Source: Anaerolineae bacterium (GTDB lineage Bacteria > Chloroflexota > Anaerolineae > Anaerolineales > UBA4823). Taken from it: DNA of 64,000 bases. The stretch covers positions 186,001 to 250,000 of the forward strand of contig QOQU01000006.1 in the NCBI GenBank assembly GCA_003327455.1, written 5' to 3'. Of this stretch, positions 53,970-62,039 are shown piece after piece. Each line of letters opens with the position of its first letter. Position 1 is the stretch's first letter. Under the pieces are notes generated by a model, which searched no databases, was not told the DNA's origin, and saw only the letters and a list, made by a program, of their open reading frames with translations. Made by a program: the position numbers and the translations under genes.

Positions 53970-55019
53970 TTAGTGGTATTTACGAGTATCTTCCCAAGCG
54001 CGGACAAAAGTGACCGCCAATTCACCAAGCCGACTGAGGTTATAACCACCCTCTAAAACGATCAGGGTGGGTAAGCCCAAACGGGCTATCCTTCTTGCCA
54101 TTTCGGCATACGTAGAAGTGTTCAGGGCAAAATTTGCCAGCGGGTCTTCGGCGTGGGTATCCAAACCCAGAGAGAGGACGAGAAAGCGCGGCGACATCTC
54201 TCCCAACGCCTCCAGGGCAAGCTGTAGGGTATCCAGGTAAGTTTTGCCATCGGTCTGAGGTGGCAAGGGGAAATTGCGATTAAACCCTTTCCCCTTTCCC
54301 TCGCCAAGTTCATCCGGGTAGCCACTGAAGTAGGGGTAAGTGGTCGCCGGATCGCCGTGCAGCGAGATATAGCCCACCTGGTCAGAATCGTAAAAGATCT
54401 CCTGCGTGCCGTTGCCATGATGGAAATCCACATCCAGGATGACAACTCGACCGGCAGAAGACAAATAGCGGGCAGAAATGGCGGCGTTGTTCAAATAACA
54501 ATAGCCACCGCATTGCTGGCGCGTGGCATGATGCCCGGGTGGACGACAGGCTGCAAAGACCGCCGTCTCTCCACGCAACAAAGCTTCTGCCCCGCTTAGC
54601 GCACACTCAGCCGCCAGACGGGCAATTTCAAAGACCTGTGAGGTGATCGGCGTATAGGTGTCAAAACAAAAGCGGCTGACCAGCGACATCACTGCCGCTG
54701 CGCGCGCCTGCCAGCGATCGGAATAGGGGAAGACGGTGGGGAAGATCACTTCAAAAGGCTTCCCGTTCGACTCGGGGTCGAGGAAGGGCATCTGATTGGC
54801 CTGCTGTAAAAATGCCACATACTCTGGGGTATGGACAGCTTCGATGGCTGTAAGCGGAAAGCGGTGCGGTTCTTCTACTTCTGCCAACCCCGCTTGCTGA
54901 AGGGCTTCCACAACCCGCTGCGCTCTGCCTGCTACCTCTGAGGCTTCAACCGTTTGACCAAAGTGAATCTGGTAAGGCGGTTGAAAATTTTCCAAACGCG
55001 GAGTATAAAAGACCTTCAT
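53970..55019 (-). CDS. Histone-deacetylase-family protein, probably acetylpolyamine amidohydrolase
   Basis: A 349-residue class II-like HDAC-fold zinc hydrolase. The general-base pair is RPPGHHATRQQCGGYCYLNN, the zinc ligands lie in DVDFHHGNGTQ and SLGLDTHAEDPL, and EGGYNLSRL is the closing motif. Family members release acetate from acetylated polyamines, lysine or other amides. The N-terminal region (YTPRLENFQPPYQIHFG) resembles acetylpolyamine amidohydrolases. It lies nine bases after livM and 15 bases before ptcA, so a polyamine substrate is the best guess (inference). AAGGTGG precedes the ATG. Confidence 0.83.
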   Translation of the reverse strand: MKVFYTPRLENFQPPYQIHFGQTVEASEVAGRAQRVVEALQQAGLAEVEEPHRFPLTAIEAVHTPEYVAFLQQANQMPFLDPESNGKPFEVIFPTVFPYSDRWQARAAAVMSLVSRFCFDTYTPITSQVFEIARLAAECALSGAEALLRGETAVFAACRPPGHHATRQQCGGYCYLNNAAISARYLSSAGRVVILDVDFHHGNGTQEIFYDSDQVGYISLHGDPATTYPYFSGYPDELGEGKGKGFNRNFPLPPQTDGKTYLDTLQLALEALGEMSPRFLVLSLGLDTHAEDPLANFALNTSTYAEMARRIARLGLPTLIVLEGGYNLSRLGELAVTFVRAWEDTRKYH

Positions 55020-55027
55020 GCGCCACC

Positions 55028-55993
55028 TTAAGAAATGGGAGAAGTTTTCCGTTTGAGAAAGGCTTCGATCCGCTGTTCAAGAACGTTCAAAAACTGAATT
55101 ACGCCCCCCGGGTAAAACAGGATAATGGTGCAGATCAACGCTCCCAACAGGGTCAGGCGTAAAGTACCTGCCAGGCGCAAGAACTCGTTGCCAAAGACGA
55201 TCACAAACGCGCCGAGAATCGGGCCTAAAAAGGTGCCTACCCCTCCCAACTCAATCATGGCAATGGTCAACAAGAAAGGTTCAATCCCCAGGGTAGTAGG
55301 AGAGATGTCACCCAGGGCATGCACATACACACCGCCAGCCGCGCCGGTCAAGAGGGAGGAGAGAGCAAACACTTTGAGTCGTTCCCTAAACTTGTTAACC
55401 CCCAAACAATAGGCAAAATTCTCGGAGTCTCGCAGGGCAACAAATGCCATGCCCGTGGAAGAGTGAATGACCCGATAGATAATAACTAAGACGATCAGAA
55501 AGAAGACAAAGCAAACGTAATAGGCGCCCGTTTTATCCATACCCGGATAGAATGGTGGGATTTCATGCAAACCCATGGCACCACCGGTGATCTCCCGCGT
55601 TTGAGTCAGTACCGAAGGCAACGAATCGGCAAAGATCAGGGTGAGCAAGGCAATATAGATGCCACTCAAACGCAAAGCCGGCAACCCCAATGCCACCGTT
55701 ACTACCAGCGAGGTGACCACGCCAGCGATGGGAACGGTTAAGAAGGCGGGTATTCCAAAGGATTTTGCCAGGATGCCGGCGGTATAACCGCCGATTGCCA
55801 TAAACCCGATGTTGCCCAGTGAATTGATACCGGCATAGCCCATCATCAGGTTCCAGTTTGCCGCCACAATCGACCAGATGAAGAAAAGAATAAATAAGTG
55901 TTTGTTATAACTGGATGCCCCCAACCAGGGATAAAGCAGGATCAGAGCAATCACCAGGATATACAGTGTAGATTTCCAGTTCAAGTTCTTCAT
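55028..55993 (-). CDS. livM: Branched-chain-amino-acid-type ABC permease (LivM-like)
   Basis: A 321-residue membrane protein of about nine helices. MMGYAGINSLGNIGFMAIGGYTAGIL and FVALRDSENFAYCLGVN are typical LivM positions, and GAVFV-type glycine motifs lie near GGVGTFLGPILGAFVIV. It pairs with LivH encoded 15 bases upstream. Despite the family name, Liv-type systems transport many amino acids, urea and other small molecules. Gene position with polyamine enzymes suggests an amine cargo (inference). Confidence 0.93.
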   Translation of the reverse strand: MKNLNWKSTLYILVIALILLYPWLGASSYNKHLFILFFIWSIVAANWNLMMGYAGINSLGNIGFMAIGGYTAGILAKSFGIPAFLTVPIAGVVTSLVVTVALGLPALRLSGIYIALLTLIFADSLPSVLTQTREITGGAMGLHEIPPFYPGMDKTGAYYVCFVFFLIVLVIIYRVIHSSTGMAFVALRDSENFAYCLGVNKFRERLKVFALSSLLTGAAGGVYVHALGDISPTTLGIEPFLLTIAMIELGGVGTFLGPILGAFVIVFGNEFLRLAGTLRLTLLGALICTIILFYPGGVIQFLNVLEQRIEAFLKRKTSPIS

Positions 55994-56008
55994 TGCTGAC
56001 CTTCTCCC

Positions 56009-56875
56009 TTACGCTCTGCCACCCAGAATTCCTTGCGGACGCAACAATAGCACAACCAGGAACAACACAAACCAGATCGGCCAGACCCAAATTGCGCCAA
56101 GATAAAGGGTGGCAATTGCTTCAACCAGACCCAGGATCAAAGCAGCAACCACGGCTCCACTGGTGCTGCCCAAACCGCCAAAGGTCACAATCACAAAGCC
56201 TTTGACCATCCACTCCCAGCCGATATGGGGATTGAGATAATATTTGGTGCCCAACAGGATGCCACTGAAGCCGGTGACGACAAAGGCGAGGGCAAAGGTC
56301 ATCCCAAAAATCTGCTCGATATGGATGCCAACCACCTGGGCGCCGGGGATGGATTGCGCAACAGCGCGCATGGCTTGACCGGTGCGACTGTATTTGAAGA
56401 AGGCGCTCAGGGCTAAGATGGCAATCACTACGATAGCAATCAGCACCAGTTCATGCCAGTTAATCTGGATAAAGCCGGCTTTGAACGCTCCCTCGACCAA
56501 CAAGGGAATAGATTTAACCCGCGGCCCAAACACTTGCAAGACAACGTTTTCCAGTAAAATCCCCGCTCCTAACATAAACAAGACGGTTGAAAACTCCCAA
56601 TTAGGCTTTTTGAGCAGAGGGTTGATCGTGAAACGATAAAGCACCCAACCAAATAAAGCCATAAAGACCATGGAGAGCAAGGTTGCCAGAAAGAAAGGAA
56701 CGCCCAAGGCAGAAAGCAAATACCAGGTGAGGTATGCCCCAATAACTGCAATCACGCCATGTCCAAAATTAAAGACGCGGCTGACGCCATAGATGATCGT
56801 CAATCCCAGAGCCATCGCAGCGTAAAGGGAACCGGAGATTAAACCACTGATCAAGGCATTTACGAAGTTTTCCAT
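56009..56875 (-). CDS. livH: Branched-chain-amino-acid-type ABC permease (LivH-like)
   Basis: A 288-residue permease. The N-terminal GLISGSLYAAMALGLTIIYGVSRVFNFGHG is the LivH hallmark. RAVAQSIPGAQVVGIHIEQIF and VVTFGGLGSTSGAVVAALILGLVEA are further family sites. About eight membrane helices are visible. AGGAGAGAGG precedes the ATG, 11 bases after the livF stop. It works with LivM, LivF and LivG encoded alongside. Confidence 0.93.
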   Translation of the reverse strand: MENFVNALISGLISGSLYAAMALGLTIIYGVSRVFNFGHGVIAVIGAYLTWYLLSALGVPFFLATLLSMVFMALFGWVLYRFTINPLLKKPNWEFSTVLFMLGAGILLENVVLQVFGPRVKSIPLLVEGAFKAGFIQINWHELVLIAIVVIAILALSAFFKYSRTGQAMRAVAQSIPGAQVVGIHIEQIFGMTFALAFVVTGFSGILLGTKYYLNPHIGWEWMVKGFVIVTFGGLGSTSGAVVAALILGLVEAIATLYLGAIWVWPIWFVLFLVVLLLRPQGILGGRA

Positions 56876-56886
56876 GTTCCTCTCTC

Positions 56887-57585
56887 CTAAAAATATGCCT
56901 TCTCGATCTCTTCTACCTGAATTTCATCCCCTTTCCGCTCAAAGGCAATTTGGCCCTTTTTCATCAGGTAGATGCGATGGGACATTTCGAGGGCGTGCTG
57001 GATTTCTTGCTCGACGATTAAGATGGTCATCCCCCGTTCCTGGTGGATTTGGCGAATTGCATCGAAAACCGCCATCTTCATGCCGGGCGAAAGCCCGATG
57101 GAGGGTTCATCGACCATCAAGAGAGAGGTCTCGCTCATCAAACCGCGCCCAATCGCCACCATGCGCGCTTCACCACCACTCAGGGTAGAACAGAGTTGAT
57201 TGCGCCGCTCTGCCAGGCGGGGAAAGATGTGGAAGACAAATTCCAGGTTTTTCTTCACGGCAGGGCGGGCATGACGGGGATAAGTGCCCAGATAGAGATT
57301 TTCCAAGACCGTCATATCGGTGAAGAGGTGGCGTTCTTCGGGAATATAGGCTAAGCCGCGCTCTACAATTTGATGAGCGGGCAAGCCGCCGATCTCTTCA
57401 CCTTTGAATTGGATGGAGCCGCTCTTGGGTGGCTGTAAACCGCAGATTGCTTTGAGCAAGGTGCTTTTGCCGTGCCCGTTCGGGCCAAAGAGAGCAACCA
57501 CTTCGCCTTCTTCGACATGTAAGCTAACCTGACGCAGGACCTGCAAATCACCATAGTAGCATACCAAATCTCTAACGTTGAGCAT
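56887..57585 (-). CDS. livF: Branched-chain-amino-acid-type ABC ATPase (LivF-like)
   Basis: A 232-residue ATPase. Walker A is GPNGHGKST, signature LSGGEARMV and Walker B LLMVDEPSIGLSP. The Q-loop and H-loop lie between and after these. The ATG at 57585 is chosen because AAGGAGG precedes it; its first 14 bases overlap the 3' end of livG, so translation is coupled. The overlap means the ribosome-binding site lies inside livG. Confidence 0.93.
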   Translation of the reverse strand: MLNVRDLVCYYGDLQVLRQVSLHVEEGEVVALFGPNGHGKSTLLKAICGLQPPKSGSIQFKGEEIGGLPAHQIVERGLAYIPEERHLFTDMTVLENLYLGTYPRHARPAVKKNLEFVFHIFPRLAERRNQLCSTLSGGEARMVAIGRGLMSETSLLMVDEPSIGLSPGMKMAVFDAIRQIHQERGMTILIVEQEIQHALEMSHRIYLMKKGQIAFERKGDEIQVEEIEKAYF

Positions 57586-58291
57586 GGTTGCCTCCTTTGC
57601 CACCCAGATAGACTTCGACCACGCGGCGGTCTTCGGCCACCCCGCTGGAGGGGCCCAGGTACAGAACCTGCCCATCACTGAGGATCAACATGCGTTTGGT
57701 CAGACTGATGAGGATGTCTAATAAATGCTCGATGATGATGATGGTGATGCCCTTTTCCTGGTTAATCCGCCGCACGATCTTCAAAAAGTTTTGGATTTCG
57801 ACCATCGAAAGCCCTGCCATCGGCTCATCCAACATCAACAGTTTACAATCTGTCGCCAGGGCGGCCCCCAGCATGACCAGCTTGGTGGTATAGAGGTCAA
57901 GATTGCGAGCAGGTCGGTCGCGCACCTGCTCCAAGCCCAGGAGTTCGAGCACCTCATCGGCACTGTGCGGACGGCGCGCCCCGAAGATCGCTCCGACGCG
58001 CAGGTTATCGTAGACGCTCAGGGTGTGGAAAGCAGTGGGAATCTGGAAAGTGCGGGCAATGCCCAAATGGCAGATCTGATCGGGTTTGTAATTGGTAATC
58101 TCTCTACCCTCAAAGAAAATCTGTCCCGAGGTTGGCGGGTAAATGCCCGTAATCACATTGAATAGTGTGGATTTGCCAGCTCCATTGGGTCCGGCAATAC
58201 CGAAGATTTCTTTCTCTTCAACCTCGAAGGAGACTTTAGAGAGAGCAGCCAGCTTACCGAAACTCTTCGAAATGTCTTTGGTGGCAAACAT
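57572..58291 (-). CDS. livG: Branched-chain-amino-acid-type ABC ATPase (LivG-like)
   Basis: A 239-residue ATPase, with Walker A GPNGAGKST, LivG-specific GIARTFQIPTAFHTLSVYDNL, Walker B LLMLDEPMAGLS and a late HLL box. The usual signature LSGGQ is not present: the sequence reads NLDLYTTKLVMLGAAL there, which is a departure for an ABC ATPase. ATP hydrolysis may then depend on LivF's signature. The ATG at 58291 follows AGGAG; the frame extends further upstream without a ribosome-binding site. Confidence 0.9.
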   Translation of the reverse strand: MFATKDISKSFGKLAALSKVSFEVEEKEIFGIAGPNGAGKSTLFNVITGIYPPTSGQIFFEGREITNYKPDQICHLGIARTFQIPTAFHTLSVYDNLRVGAIFGARRPHSADEVLELLGLEQVRDRPARNLDLYTTKLVMLGAALATDCKLLMLDEPMAGLSMVEIQNFLKIVRRINQEKGITIIIIEHLLDILISLTKRMLILSDGQVLYLGPSSGVAEDRRVVEVYLGGKGGNHAQR

Positions 58292-58341
58292 AAGCACTCC
58301 TGAAGGTAGAGTTCCGTCGCAGGTTAACCTGTCCACCAGGC

Positions 58342-58645
58342 AAGAGCTTTATCCCTCACCCTGGCCCTCTCCCTAAGGGAGAGGGAATCCACCTCCCCTC
58401 GCCCTGTGGGCGAGGGGTCGGGGGTGAGGGCCTCCCCTCGCTCATCCGGAGAGCAGGCGCAGGTGAGGGTCACGGGCAGCATGAGAGCTTTATCCCTCAC
58501 CCTAGCCCTCTCCCTAAGGGAGAGGGGACTCCATCTCCCCTCTCCCCCGTGGGGGAGAGGGGCCGGGGGTGAGGGTCTCCCTCGCCCATCCGGAGGGGGG
58601 TTGAGGGTGAGGGCTTCCCCTCGCCCTGTGGGCGAGGGAAGAGAG
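58342..58645. repeat. GC-rich palindromic repeat block B (CCCTCACC type)
   Basis: About 300 bases of CCCTCACCC / CCCTCTCCC-TAA-GGGAGAGGG units. A unit beginning GAGCTTTATCCCTCACC occurs twice, at 58344 and 58485 (141 bases apart), each followed by hairpins such as CCCTCTCCCTAAGGGAGAGGG-like dyads. It separates the binding-protein gene from livG, where the other transporter operons carry a single hairpin. It is closely related to block A at 52744-52938. No transposase and no coding potential. Confidence 0.75.
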
Positions 58646-58658
58646 GTTGGACGATAAC

Positions 58659-59897
58659 TCATTTCACCCACGGCGGCAGTTGCGGCTGAGCCTTCTGGAA
58701 ACGACTCGGACCAACAATCAAATTTTCCCCGCCCCAGATCTGATACCACAGCGTGGGAATGAAATCAACCCCATATTTCGATTGCTGATCGCTGGTCGTG
58801 AACACGTGAACGCCAGCCAGTCCAGAGTAGGTCGTATTGCGGATATTCTGGATTACTTTATCGTAGCAATCAACACAACCCGCTTTTTCAACTGCCGTCA
58901 CCCAGATGTCAAACCCATCTCGGGTCACATACGCATAGATCGATTTTGGCTCTTCGTTATACTTGGCGATCCAACGCTGTTTGTAGTCCTCTACGCCGGC
59001 GCCAATTGGGTTGATGCTCGCTGTCCACAACAACCCTTCGGCGGCTTCACCTGCCAGTTCCAAAAACTCCGGGATCGAGGGCGTAAACTGCATGAAGACC
59101 AGCGCGTTCAAGCCCTTTTCGCCGAATTTCTCGGAGAACTGCACCATAAAGCGAGCTGCATCGGTGGGATCCAGATTCCAAAAGGTGACATACGCCGGTT
59201 GAGCTTCATCGATCTTTGAGAGAATCGGGCCCCACTCAACCACCCCAAATTGAGTCACCTCATCGACCACAATTTCATACCCCTGGGCTTTGACCAGTTC
59301 GGCAAATTTATCGGCAGCCAGAATGTTGTAGCTGTAATCCACCTTGACAATGGCAATCTTCTTGTTTGGCTCCTGCCAGCCCATTTGCTCCCCCATTTGG
59401 AACAGGTTTGCGGCGGCATCGATGCCGTAGGAGACCTCACTGGGACAATACTGAAAGACATTACCATATTTCTCCGGGTCCTGGGCAACCACTTCGGTGT
59501 CCAGTGTCATCGCATCGGCATGCAGGAAGGGCATATCATACTCGCCAAAAACCCGCGCATCGACGCCTGAGTCGGCATAACCCGTGATGACCACGTCAAC
59601 CCCTTCACCGATCAAGCGCTCACCAACCGCTTTGATCTTTTCGGCTTCCAGGGCGCCCACGTCTCCGGTCACCAGCTTGAGCTGCCGACCGAGCAAGCCA
59701 CCCTTGGCATTTTGTTCATCTACTGCCATCTGCAGAGCCTTGAGCATTTGCTCCCCATCGCTGGCGTAGGGGCCGGTCAGGGGCAGAGGAGCACCGATTT
59801 TGATCTCCGCTTTGCCGCCGCCGCAAGCCGACAGCAATAAGCTGAGAACGATCAGAATGGGAACCAAAAACCAGAAGGGGGATTGTTTTGAGTTCAT
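58659..59897 (-). CDS. Amino-acid/amide-binding lipoprotein (LivK-like, Peripla_BP_6)
   Basis: A 412-residue lipoprotein receptor. The signal peptide ends at a lipobox LSAC (C25), followed by IKIGAPLPLTGPYASDGEQMLKALQMAVDE, the hallmark of the Liv family. It has the expected two-lobed length, and a cysteine pair near the C-terminus (CVDCYD). Sequence alone does not reveal the ligand. It is the first gene of the operon leading into livG-livF-livH-livM and the polyamine enzymes, so it is the probable sensor of the transported amine or amino acid. The downstream gap holds repeat block B. Confidence 0.92.
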   Translation of the reverse strand: MNSKQSPFWFLVPILIVLSLLLSACGGGKAEIKIGAPLPLTGPYASDGEQMLKALQMAVDEQNAKGGLLGRQLKLVTGDVGALEAEKIKAVGERLIGEGVDVVITGYADSGVDARVFGEYDMPFLHADAMTLDTEVVAQDPEKYGNVFQYCPSEVSYGIDAAANLFQMGEQMGWQEPNKKIAIVKVDYSYNILAADKFAELVKAQGYEIVVDEVTQFGVVEWGPILSKIDEAQPAYVTFWNLDPTDAARFMVQFSEKFGEKGLNALVFMQFTPSIPEFLELAGEAAEGLLWTASINPIGAGVEDYKQRWIAKYNEEPKSIYAYVTRDGFDIWVTAVEKAGCVDCYDKVIQNIRNTTYSGLAGVHVFTTSDQQSKYGVDFIPTLWYQIWGGENLIVGPSRFQKAQPQLPPWVK

Positions 59898-60005
59898 CTT
59901 TCTCTCCTTTCTCGAAAGTCATAGATAGAACAAGGACAATAGAAGGGCAAAGGTGGGGTAGATGGGCAGGTCTCTCTCGAAGCGATGGCACTCCTTTCTA
60001 AAAAG

Positions 60006-60500
60006 CTAACTGTAGCCGCCAAGATTAAAATCCTCTGGCGGTGGCAACCATTCATCGATATTGCGCAGGATGCGCGGCACCAGGGTATAACGGGTAACGG
60101 AGACGCCCGGCAGTGATGGCAGCACATGACGAATGAACTCACGCAGGGCGTCGTTATCTTTGAATCGGGCTTCAATAGAGATTTCCTGCGTGCCCTGCCC
60201 AAAAGCCACATACGTGACCATGGGCATTGCCATCAACGCCTGCAGCACCTGTTCTTCGTGTTGAGGCTGGACTTCGAGAAATATGTCGGCGGCGGTGATA
60301 TATCCGAACGCAGAAGGCTCAAGGATAGCGGTCAGGCGCATGGCGCCGCTTTGGACGAGGTGTTCGATCCGCTTGCGGACGGTGCGTTCGTTGGCGCCAA
60401 TCTGACGCGCAATCTCGGAGGCGCTGGCACGCGCGTTTTTATGCAGAGCGAGGATGATCTGGTAATCGAGGCGGTCAAAAGAAGAAAGACGAGGGGGCAT
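60006..60500 (-). CDS. Lrp/AsnC-family transcriptional regulator
   Basis: A 164-residue regulator: an N-terminal helix-turn-helix (residues about 8-55; LDYQIILALHKNARASASEIARQIGANERTVRKRIEHLVQSGA) and a C-terminal ligand-binding RAM/ACT-like domain. In Lrp proteins this domain senses amino acids and controls oligomer state. The gene reads in the same direction as, and 108 bases ahead of, the Liv-transporter operon, so it is the likely controller of polyamine/amino-acid uptake (inference). A consensus promoter and a perfect palindrome lie before its start, suggesting autoregulation. Confidence 0.92.
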   Translation of the reverse strand: MPPRLSSFDRLDYQIILALHKNARASASEIARQIGANERTVRKRIEHLVQSGAMRLTAILEPSAFGYITAADIFLEVQPQHEEQVLQALMAMPMVTYVAFGQGTQEISIEARFKDNDALREFIRHVLPSLPGVSVTRYTLVPRILRNIDEWLPPPEDFNLGGYS

Positions 60501-60504
60501 TTCT

Positions 60505-60519
60505 ATTCCGTTTCGGAAT
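60505..60519. promoter_or_regulatory. Candidate Lrp/AsnC operator
   Basis: ATTCCGTTTCGGAAT is a perfect 15-base dyad (ATTCCG, three bases, CGGAAT) in the leader of the Lrp gene, four bases before its ATG. A TCGGAA half-site recurs at 60556-60561, within the promoter spacer. The arrangement suits negative autoregulation. Confidence 0.55.
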
Positions 60520-60542
60520 TATTCATTGCCGACTATGATAAT

Positions 60543-60571
60543 TTTATATCCCAAATCGGAACTTTTGTCAA
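60543..60571 (-). promoter_or_regulatory. Sigma-70 promoter of the Lrp/AsnC gene
   Basis: On the minus strand TTGACA (60571-60566), a 17-base spacer and TATAAA (60548-60543): consensus -35 and a five-of-six -10. The predicted transcript starts near 60536, giving a leader of about 36 bases that contains the palindrome at 60505-60519. Confidence 0.7.
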
Positions 60572-60694
60572 GAGACAATTTGCTCCATGCTCTAAAAATA
60601 ATAAGGACTACCTCCGCAGAAATGGATAAAGGGCATTTCTAGATTCTTGATTGAGCGGGAGGGACGATTGTAAAGCATCAGCGCTAAGCGGAAA

Positions 60695-61909
60695 TTATGC
60701 CAATCCCACCTGGTCCAGCAACGCCTGTGCCATGGCTTCCGAAAAAGCGGGATCGTTGATATGCGCTTCGACTTCGATCAGGGGTATCGAGGAATTCAGA
60801 TTCTCCTTGAGGGCTTCTAACAGGCGCAAATCCGCCTCTGGATGCCAGAAGGGTCCGCCGCGCCTGTCCAGTTGAGAGAAACCACCTTTGGGGAACCACA
60901 AGGCGCATTTTCCGCTGGAACGGTTTAGTTTTGCGGCGATCTCGCGCCCAAGTTGCTCATTCTCAGCCGGAGTGGTGCGCATCAATGTCGTCTCCGGATT
61001 CCAGCGATAGAATAAACGCGACCGATAGCGTTCGGGAATGGTCTCCGGGCGGGCAAAAATGGCAAAATCCAGACAGCCGACCGAGACCACCTGAGGAATC
61101 CCTTTTTGCGCTGCGGCGGTCAAACGCTGCTGACCGGCTGAATATGCGCTTGAACCAACCAGCTCCGAAGCCAACTCTACGGTGGTTAAGTCGAACACTG
61201 CCGCAATCCATCCGCCCTGGATGAGGCTTTCCATCGTGCGTCCGCCGTTGCCAACGGCATGGAATACCAATACCTCATAGCCAGCCGCTTCAAAAACGCG
61301 CCGCGCCTGCTCGACGGCCGGCGTGGTATTGCCCAGCATGGTTGCAGCCAGGATCGGCCTGTCCTCAAGATTTTCAGCCTCGCCCCCCTCCACCATCCCA
61401 CAGATCGCATGGGCAGCGTTGCCGATCACCCGCCGGCTGATGCGGTTCAAGCCGGCAATATCCACCACAGATGGCACCAACACAAAATCGTGAATGGCAA
61501 GCGGATCACCGCTGGCAGGATTGGCAAGGGTGGAAACCAGCACTTTGGGGAAACCCAGCGGTAAATGCCGGGCGACTTCAAGAAAGACCGCCGTTCCTCC
61601 AGAGCCACCCATCGCGATCAAGCCGTCAATTTTACCTTGTTGGAATAACTCACTCACTACCTGCGCAGCTCCCCTCGCCATCACCTGCATCGCTTCGCCG
61701 CGCTCACCTTTGCGACGCAATTCCAACAGAGAAACACCCGCCGCTTCGGCAACCTGCGCCGCCGATATTTCCACCCTAAAAGGCGGGTCTTTCAAGACAC
61801 CGAAGTTAATTCGCACCACCTGATGGCAACGGTTTTCGATCAGGCGGATGAGATAAAGGAATTCGCTGGCTTTGGTATCAAAGGCGCCTAAAACGGCGAT
61901 CCTTGCCAT
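60695..61909 (-). CDS. UPF0261/Tm-1-like ATP-binding protein
   Basis: A 404-residue protein of the UPF0261 family, related to the N-terminal part of tomato Tm-1. Hallmarks are VLGAFDTKASEF at the start, GLIAMGGSGGTAVFLEVARHLPLGFPKVLVSTLA, FHAVGNGGRTMESL and the C-terminal FPKGGFSQLD. Bacterial members bind ATP through the glycine-rich loops, and their enzymatic role is not established. The ATG at 61909 follows GGAAGG; two upstream in-frame starts are less well placed. It reads divergently from the SDR-E1 operon, with a long palindrome between. UPF0261 genes often sit by catabolic enzymes, consistent with this context. Confidence 0.87.
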   Translation of the reverse strand: MARIAVLGAFDTKASEFLYLIRLIENRCHQVVRINFGVLKDPPFRVEISAAQVAEAAGVSLLELRRKGERGEAMQVMARGAAQVVSELFQQGKIDGLIAMGGSGGTAVFLEVARHLPLGFPKVLVSTLANPASGDPLAIHDFVLVPSVVDIAGLNRISRRVIGNAAHAICGMVEGGEAENLEDRPILAATMLGNTTPAVEQARRVFEAAGYEVLVFHAVGNGGRTMESLIQGGWIAAVFDLTTVELASELVGSSAYSAGQQRLTAAAQKGIPQVVSVGCLDFAIFARPETIPERYRSRLFYRWNPETTLMRTTPAENEQLGREIAAKLNRSSGKCALWFPKGGFSQLDRRGGPFWHPEADLRLLEALKENLNSSIPLIEVEAHINDPAFSEAMAQALLDQVGLA

Positions 61910-61956
61910 TTCCATACCTTCCACATTGGAAAATGAGGTTCTATGGTATAATTATA

Positions 61957-61976
61957 ATCGATAATTGATTATCGAT
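61957..61976. promoter_or_regulatory. Palindromic operator candidate in a divergent promoter region
   Basis: ATCGATAATTGATTATCGAT is a 20-base dyad (8-base arms ATCGATAA / TTATCGAT, four-base centre). It lies between the UPF0261 gene and the SDR operon, and TATAAT occurs at 61947-61952 and 61953-61958. The form ATCGAT-N-ATCGAT suits a GntR- or IclR-type regulator; the regulator itself is not in the window. Confidence 0.5.
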
Positions 61977-62039
61977 GATTTAAAAAATTAACTGGCATAG
62001 TTTGTCCTTTGATCCCACCCTATCCCGAAGGAGGTTTAC

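Noticed and set aside
58342-58645. A CRISPR-like tandem repeat
   Set aside because: Units are themselves palindromic, of uneven length and without unique spacers; no cas gene is present.
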